A DNA stretch of 8,907 bases from JANNHK01 sp034408875 (lineage in GTDB: Bacteria > Actinomycetota > Acidimicrobiia > IMCC26256 > PALSA-610), in the NCBI GenBank assembly GCA_034408875.1, contig JAWXCJ010000070.1, positions 1 to 8,907 on the forward strand, in the 5' to 3' direction. Both the position numbers and the translations under genes were made by a program. The notes beneath the pieces are model-generated. The model was not told where the DNA came from and searched no databases. It saw only the letters and a program-made list of their open reading frames with translations. The number at the start of each line of letters is the position of its first letter. Position 1 is the first letter of the stretch. Positions 5,202-8,907 of the stretch are shown here, in pieces.

Positions 5202-6395
5202 ATGCCCCTCACCGACCAGACGACCGACGCCGAACTCGTCGCCGGAGTCGGAACCGTCGTCAGCCGGCCCCGCGTGGAAGCGGCCAACTCGTTCGTGCTG
5301 CACGCGCCGCTCGAACTGGCCGCCCGCACGGCGCTGCTTCCCCATGTCGCACCGGCGCAGCGCGACGAAGCCCGAGCCCGTATCGCCGCCGTCGCGGCCG
5401 AGTACGAGGCGTTTGGACCCGGCGCTCCCGAGCCGCCGGAGCGCGTGTTCGACTCGGTCGTGCAGGGCGCCGAGCGTTTGTCGGTTGCGATCGGCGCGGG
5501 CGACCTCGACGAGGTCGACGCGGTCGCCGCGTGGCTCGGGCAGCACGCAACACCGGTCGAGTTGCGCGGGCTGCTCGCCGACGAGGTCGTGCCCCGGCTC
5601 TCGGCGGCGGGTCACGCGCCGATCTTCTTGTACCAACTGCCCCGCGTCGCGCCGCGCGGCGAACTGCCGGGCACGTTGTTGCGCCCGCTGGTACGAGAGC
5701 TGGCGCGCCACCCCGAGTGGCGACTGTCGTGGATGAACGAGCGCGCCGCCCACGACCCGCCTCCTCCGGCCGCGCTGCTCGACGCGATCCGGTCGGCACC
5801 GCAGCTCGGAGTCCCGGGCAGCGACTTCATCTACCCGGTCATGGCCCAAGTCGAGCGAAGCGGCGTTGCCGCCGAACTGCTGGGCGCCCCGACCCAAACC
5901 TCGGACTTCGACGGCGCCGCGCGCGTCGTGCTGCGCACGGCCGCATGGTCGATGCTCCAGGAGCCGCCCGATCACGCGCCGTACGGGTGGACCCACTGCC
6001 TGACGATGCCGCAGGCCGTCCTCGGAATCGCGGATTCGTGCCGCAACCCGTCGACCGCGCTCGCGGTCGCGGCGACGTACGTCGTGGGGTTCCGCGCCGC
6101 GTTCGCGAGCGGGCCGCTGCGCACCTCGTACGCGCCGGCCGATCCGGGCGTCGACCTGGCGCACGCATTCGATCTCGGGCCGGTCGCCGCGGGCGCGGCC
6201 GGGTTCCATTCGGACGATGTCGTGACCGAACTCGCGACCCGCGCATCGACCCACCACGACGCCCACCTCGTGAAGTACACGCTCGCCTGCCTCGACGCGG
6301 CCGCCTTCGACCCGGGGTACGCACGCCTCTATCACGCGGCCGCGGCCTCGCTTGTCGCGTTCTGGACGCGCGACAACGGCGCGTATTCCCCGTGA
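5202..6395 (+). CDS. SoxR-controlled conserved hypothetical protein (possibly questin oxidase-like)
   Basis: A 397-residue, mostly helical, soluble protein with no signal peptide or membrane segment. I do not recognise it with confidence. Visible segments include SFVLHAPLELAARTALLP (about 28-45), DFIYPVMAQVERSG (mid-protein), YGWTHCLTMPQAVLG and, near the C-terminus, STHHDAHLVKYTLACLDAA. The scattered His residues and the HDAHLVK segment remind me of the questin oxidase/DUF4243 family, oxygenases acting on anthraquinone-type compounds; this is a weak resemblance from memory. Such a role would suit SoxR control, since SoxR senses redox-cycling quinones. I chose the ATG at 5202 because the upstream in-frame TTG (5187) lies inside the promoter and the predicted transcript begins at the ATG. 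A methyltransferase pseudogene follows at once, probably a former operon partner. Confidence 0.8.
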   Translation: MPLTDQTTDAELVAGVGTVVSRPRVEAANSFVLHAPLELAARTALLPHVAPAQRDEARARIAAVAAEYEAFGPGAPEPPERVFDSVVQGAERLSVAIGAGDLDEVDAVAAWLGQHATPVELRGLLADEVVPRLSAAGHAPIFLYQLPRVAPRGELPGTLLRPLVRELARHPEWRLSWMNERAAHDPPPPAALLDAIRSAPQLGVPGSDFIYPVMAQVERSGVAAELLGAPTQTSDFDGAARVVLRTAAWSMLQEPPDHAPYGWTHCLTMPQAVLGIADSCRNPSTALAVAATYVVGFRAAFASGPLRTSYAPADPGVDLAHAFDLGPVAAGAAGFHSDDVVTELATRASTHHDAHLVKYTLACLDAAAFDPGYARLYHAAAASLVAFWTRDNGAYSP

Positions 6396-6860
6396 TCTGA
6401 CGACCGCTGGCGCGCCGACGTCGACCGCAGCGAGTCAGAGTGGAGCATTCCCGAACCGGTTGTCGTCGCGATGGTCGAGGAGCTACGCGAGCGCGGCGCA
6501 CGCGCCGTCCTCGACGTCGGGAGCGGGCTCGGTCGGCACGCGCTGCACTTCGCCCGGGCCGGGTTGTTCACTGCGTTGCCGTTTGCCGCGGGCGCGTTCG
6601 ACTACGTCCTTGCGTGGAACGTGCTGTACCACGGCGACGCCGAGGCGGTGCGGGCGACGAGATCGGCCCGGATATGTTCGTTGTCGCGGGAGACGCGGGC
6701 GACAAGGCGCATCCGCACTTCTACGTAGACCAAGCCGCGCTCACCCGTCTGCTCGCCGAGGCCGGGTTCACCCTGGTTCGTCTCGACGACGTGGACCAGA
6801 AGCCGCCGGCCGGCGCCTTCCACTGGGCGTTCACCGCCTTGACGGGAAAAGGAGGCCTCA
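6392..6860 (+). pseudogene. Decayed SAM-dependent methyltransferase
   Basis: Pieces of a class I methyltransferase lie in order but broken. From about 6402 one frame reads RWRADVDRSESEW, then the SAM-binding motif I LDVGSGLGRHALHFARAG. It then jumps straight to ALPFAAGAFDYVLAWNVLYHGD, so about 30-35 residues holding the motif II region are missing near 6564-6575. Near 6650-6665 the frame changes and text resumes as DEIGPDMFVVAGDAGDKAHPHFY...LLAEAGFTLVRL...GAFHWAFTAL, again with about 30 residues missing (the post-motif region around LRPGG). The original GTG may be 6392, overlapping the upstream stop as GTGA. From there a single extra base would bring VIDDRW into frame. Intact relatives are about 240 residues. 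The approximate ends and deletion sizes are inferred from family memory. Confidence 0.8.
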
Positions 6861-6919
6861 CTTCAGTACTTGGCGGGATAGGAGCGGCAAGGCGTAACCC
6901 GAGTCGTCGATGGTCGTCC

Positions 6920-7690
6920 CTAGCGCCCTTTCCAGTTTGGCGGGCGGGTTTCTCTCGCAGCTTTGCCGCCCTCTGCCGCGTCTTCGGTCGCGCCCGCGAC
7001 TCGACGCATCGTCTCGCCGAACCTGATTGCTTCCAACGGCGGTAAGTGCTGCGAGCGCATCGCAACTTCCTTGGTCGCGCGTGCGGCCAAGGGCGCGGCT
7101 TTGCACAAACGGGCGGCCATCGCTCGCGCTTCGTTCATCAGGTCGTCGTGGGGGACAACCCATCCCGCGAGGCCGATCTCCTTGGCCCGCGCGGCGTCGA
7201 TGCGTTCGCCGGTGAGCAGGATCTCCATGGCGTACTGCCAGTTGAGCCGTTGCGGAAGCCGGATCGCGCCGACGATCGTCGGGACACCGATCGTCACCTC
7301 GGGAAACCCGAACTCGGCGCGGTCGCTCGCGATGACGAAGTCGCACCACGTCACCAGCGTCAACCCGTAGCCGAGGCAGTAGCCGTTCACCGCGGCGATC
7401 ACCGGTTTGAAGATCTCCCACCCGCTCTCGAAGGAGTTGATCGTCGGCTTCTCCCAAAACGAGCCGGGGAACTCCCCCGCGGAACCACCGCCGTCGCGCA
7501 TATCTGCGCCCGCACAAAACGCGCGGCCCGCGCCGGTGACGATCGCGACCCACGCGTCGTCTTCACCGCGGAACCGGTCGAACGCGTCGTTGAGCCCGCG
7601 CCGCATGTCGGCGTTGATCGCGTTGAGCGCGTCCGGCCGGTTGTACGTGATGGTCGCGACGTGCCCGTCGAGTTCGTAACCGACGCTCAC
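6920..7690 (-). CDS. Enoyl-CoA hydratase/isomerase (crotonase) family protein
   Basis: A 256-residue crotonase-fold enzyme acting on an acyl-CoA thioester. Seen in order: YNRPDALNAI near 16-26; the first oxyanion segment FCAGAD at 58-63; the second, NGYCLGYG, at 102-109; CDFVIASDRAEFGFPE at 116-131; and LTGERIDAARAKEIGL at 159-174. The glutamate matching Glu164 of rat enoyl-CoA hydratase is kept (E131). The position of Glu144 is Thr111 in GYGLTLVTWCD. Classical hydration normally needs both, so an isomerase, hydrolase or other crotonase activity is as likely. The GTG start at 7690 overlaps the TGA of the upstream lipoprotein esterase gene (GTGA, 7687-7690), so the two are probably cotranscribed. 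An open frame continuing to 8296 is not part of this protein. The substrate is unknown. Confidence 0.88.
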   Translation of the reverse strand: MSVGYELDGHVATITYNRPDALNAINADMRRGLNDAFDRFRGEDDAWVAIVTGAGRAFCAGADMRDGGGSAGEFPGSFWEKPTINSFESGWEIFKPVIAAVNGYCLGYGLTLVTWCDFVIASDRAEFGFPEVTIGVPTIVGAIRLPQRLNWQYAMEILLTGERIDAARAKEIGLAGWVVPHDDLMNEARAMAARLCKAAPLAARATKEVAMRSQHLPPLEAIRFGETMRRVAGATEDAAEGGKAARETRPPNWKGR

Positions 7691-8541
7691 TGCGCGGCGA
7701 ACCTCAAACTCATCATGTGGTAGAGGAAGTTCGTCGTCTGGTCGATGATCTGCTGACGGTTCTGAACGTAGGGCACGTGACCGGCCCCGTCCCAGGTGGT
7801 GAGCAGCGCGGTGAGGTTCGCCGCCTTCGCCTGGTCTCTCGTGGTGACCGCCCACGCGTACGGCACAACGGTGTCGGCCGATCCGTGGAACATGAGCGCC
7901 GGTGCGTCGCCGGGCGTGAACGCACCGAAGATGTGCGCACCCGACAACGACACCGCCGCTGTCACCGACGAGTTCGGGCTCTCCTCGTTGCTGTAGCCGA
8001 CGTTCAACGCGGTGATCGCGCCCGCCGACGTGCCGTTGATCGCGATGCGAGTCGGGTCGATGCCGTACGTCGCGGCATTGGTGCGGAGGAACGCGACTGC
8101 GGCCTGGGCGTCGTCGAGCGCGTGCTGGATCGCCGTGATGCACGTCGCGGTCGGACCACCGGCCGAGCAACCTCCGGGTGCGAGGCGGTACTCGATCGAC
8201 GCGGCGACGAAACCCTTGGCGGCGAAGACGTTCGCCTGGTCGACGATCTCGCCCGACGTCTTGTTGCCACAGCAGAACGATCCGCCGTGCACCCACACGA
8301 TGGCGGGCCGGGCCGTCACGGTGTCGCCGGTCGGCGCGTACAGGTCGAGTTCGAGCGACTGTGTGGCGCCCGCCTGCGTGACGGCGCTGCCGTACGTGAT
8401 GTCGGGGGTCACCGTGACGCCCGTGAAGATCGCATCCCGGTACCGCAGGGGTGCGTCACCGTTCGGCACCATCAGGTGCCAGTTGCAGCCCGAGAGAAGG
8501 ACGACGAGGGCGGTGACCAGGAGGAGCGGGCGGAGGCGCAT
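7687..8541 (-). CDS. Alpha/beta-hydrolase (esterase/lipase) lipoprotein
   Basis: A 284-residue precursor exported and lipid-anchored. The signal peptide MRLRPLLLVTALVVLLSGC ends in lipobox LSGC with C19. The hydrolase resembles the hormone-sensitive-lipase/carboxylesterase group: oxyanion HGG at 85-87 (WVHGGSF), nucleophile elbow GTSAG with S172, acid D223 (HGSADTVVP) and H255 (GAGHVPY). The catalytic triad is thus complete. C90, C91, C125 and C134 may form disulfides outside the cell. I start at ATG 8541 because it gives a perfect signal peptide; the frame is open to 8691 but the extra sequence lacks export character. No strong Shine-Dalgarno is seen. It overlaps the crotonase gene at its stop and diverges from the gene at 8602. 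The natural ester substrate is unknown. Confidence 0.88.
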   Translation of the reverse strand: MRLRPLLLVTALVVLLSGCNWHLMVPNGDAPLRYRDAIFTGVTVTPDITYGSAVTQAGATQSLELDLYAPTGDTVTARPAIVWVHGGSFCCGNKTSGEIVDQANVFAAKGFVAASIEYRLAPGGCSAGGPTATCITAIQHALDDAQAAVAFLRTNAATYGIDPTRIAINGTSAGAITALNVGYSNEESPNSSVTAAVSLSGAHIFGAFTPGDAPALMFHGSADTVVPYAWAVTTRDQAKAANLTALLTTWDGAGHVPYVQNRQQIIDQTTNFLYHMMSLRFAAQ

Positions 8542-8589
8542 CGGGTGATGCTCGCCGGTGGGATTCGCACGGTCAAGCACCGCGTTGCG

Positions 8590-8595
8590 TAGCGT
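8590..8595 (+). promoter_or_regulatory. Putative -10 element (TAGCGT) for a leaderless gene
   Basis: TAGCGT matches TANNNT and ends six bases before the GTG at 8602, the same spacing as in the SoxR promoter upstream of 5202. No Shine-Dalgarno precedes the GTG. No clear -35 is visible, and the hexamer is not rare in this DNA. Confidence 0.35.
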
Positions 8596-8601
8596 GGCGC
8601 C

Positions 8602-8907
8602 GTGAGCACGAGAAACCGTGAACGCCGGGTCGCCAATCGAGAGTTGCGGACGGCCGCCGAGGAGACCCACCGGCGCCGGGTGCGGACCCAACGCTGGGTC
8701 TTCGGCATCGGGGGGCTGCTCGTCGCGATCGCGGTTGCGGTCGTGCTCGTGGTGAAGCCGTTCGACGACGATGACGAAGCCGACGTCGAAACGACCGCCC
8801 CCGAGGCCGCGGGCGACTGCGTCGCCCTCGCCGACGAACTTCCGGAAGGCGCTCCCGACGTACCGGTGCAGGTGGGGTCGCCGCCGACCGAGCTCGTGAT
8901 CGAGGAC
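8602..8907 (+). CDS. Membrane-anchored protein, probable FKBP-type peptidyl-prolyl isomerase (partial)
   Basis: The first 102 residues of a protein cut by the window end. An Arg-rich N-terminus (1-31, RNRERR, HRRRVR) is followed by one membrane helix at about 32-51 (WVFGIGGLLVAIAVAVVLVV). An acidic linker (DDDDEAD) and an extracytoplasmic part containing one Cys (C73) come next. By the positive-inside rule the N-terminus is cytoplasmic. The segment LPEGAPDVPVQVGSPPTELVIED is the kind of lead-in seen before FKBP domains, whose next residues would be expected to read like LxxGxG. The catalytic domain itself is outside the window, so the call is an inference. The GTG at 8602 follows a -10-like hexamer by six bases. 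It diverges from the esterase gene across 60 bp. Confidence 0.65.
   Translation, partial: MSTRNRERRVANRELRTAAEETHRRRVRTQRWVFGIGGLLVAIAVAVVLVVKPFDDDDEADVETTAPEAAGDCVALADELPEGAPDVPVQVGSPPTELVIED

Noticed and set aside
4641..6335. 564-codon minus-strand frame through soxR and the divergent gene
   Set aside because: Arg-rich shadow arising from GC-biased codons; it spans a divergent promoter and overlaps two well supported genes.
7691..8296. Upstream extension of the crotonase frame
   Set aside because: It overlaps the esterase lipoprotein gene, whose catalytic triad is intact, and the crotonase fold begins at 7690.
1..8907. tRNA, rRNA, CRISPR array, transposase, phage or toxin-antitoxin genes
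   Set aside because: No T-loop/anticodon architecture, no regular spacer repeats and no recognisable mobile-element protein was seen on either strand by eye.

Overview
This is a GC-rich chromosomal segment with strong G/C bias at third codon positions, GTG as a frequent start codon, GTGA start/stop overlaps and several apparently leaderless genes. Together with DUF3499-type proteins, this points to an actinobacterium, plausibly of the class Acidimicrobiia. That placement is inferred from composition and protein style, not from a search. I see no tRNA, rRNA, CRISPR array, insertion sequence or phage gene.

Layout. Positions 1-844 hold a homoserine kinase gene (thrB, minus strand) with short repeats at both ends. 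Positions 936-1764 hold two tandem plus-strand genes for small Cys/His proteins of DUF3499 type; the second carries a long acidic Glu/Leu/Pro low-complexity insert. Positions 1775-3774 hold a minus-strand two-gene operon: a metallo-beta-lactamase (MBL)-Rieske fusion protein, then a VOC/glyoxalase-like protein whose GTG overlaps the upstream stop. Positions 3775-4360 have no confident gene but contain two perfect hairpins. A small secreted lipoprotein gene (4361-4609) and soxR (4684-5139) follow on the minus strand.

The soxR gene diverges from an uncharacterised 397-residue protein gene (5202-6395). Between them is a textbook MerR/SoxR-type promoter: TTGACC, a 19-bp spacer carrying a centred AAGTT-N6-AACTT dyad, then TACCTT. 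The -10 is placed so that transcription would begin at the ATG. Directly downstream is the wreck of a SAM-dependent methyltransferase gene (about 6392-6860) with two internal deletions and frame disruption. The intact ancestor was probably a redox-induced oxidase-like/methyltransferase operon under SoxR.

The right end has a minus-strand pair, an alpha/beta-hydrolase lipoprotein followed by a crotonase-family enzyme, again joined by a GTGA overlap. Divergent from it is a membrane-anchored protein gene cut by the window end, probably an FKBP-type peptidyl-prolyl isomerase.

The best candidates for something undescribed are the SoxR-controlled protein of unknown function with its decayed partner, and the MBL-Rieske/VOC operon. 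Nothing here proves a new system. The SoxR promoter is the most solid sequence-level inference.
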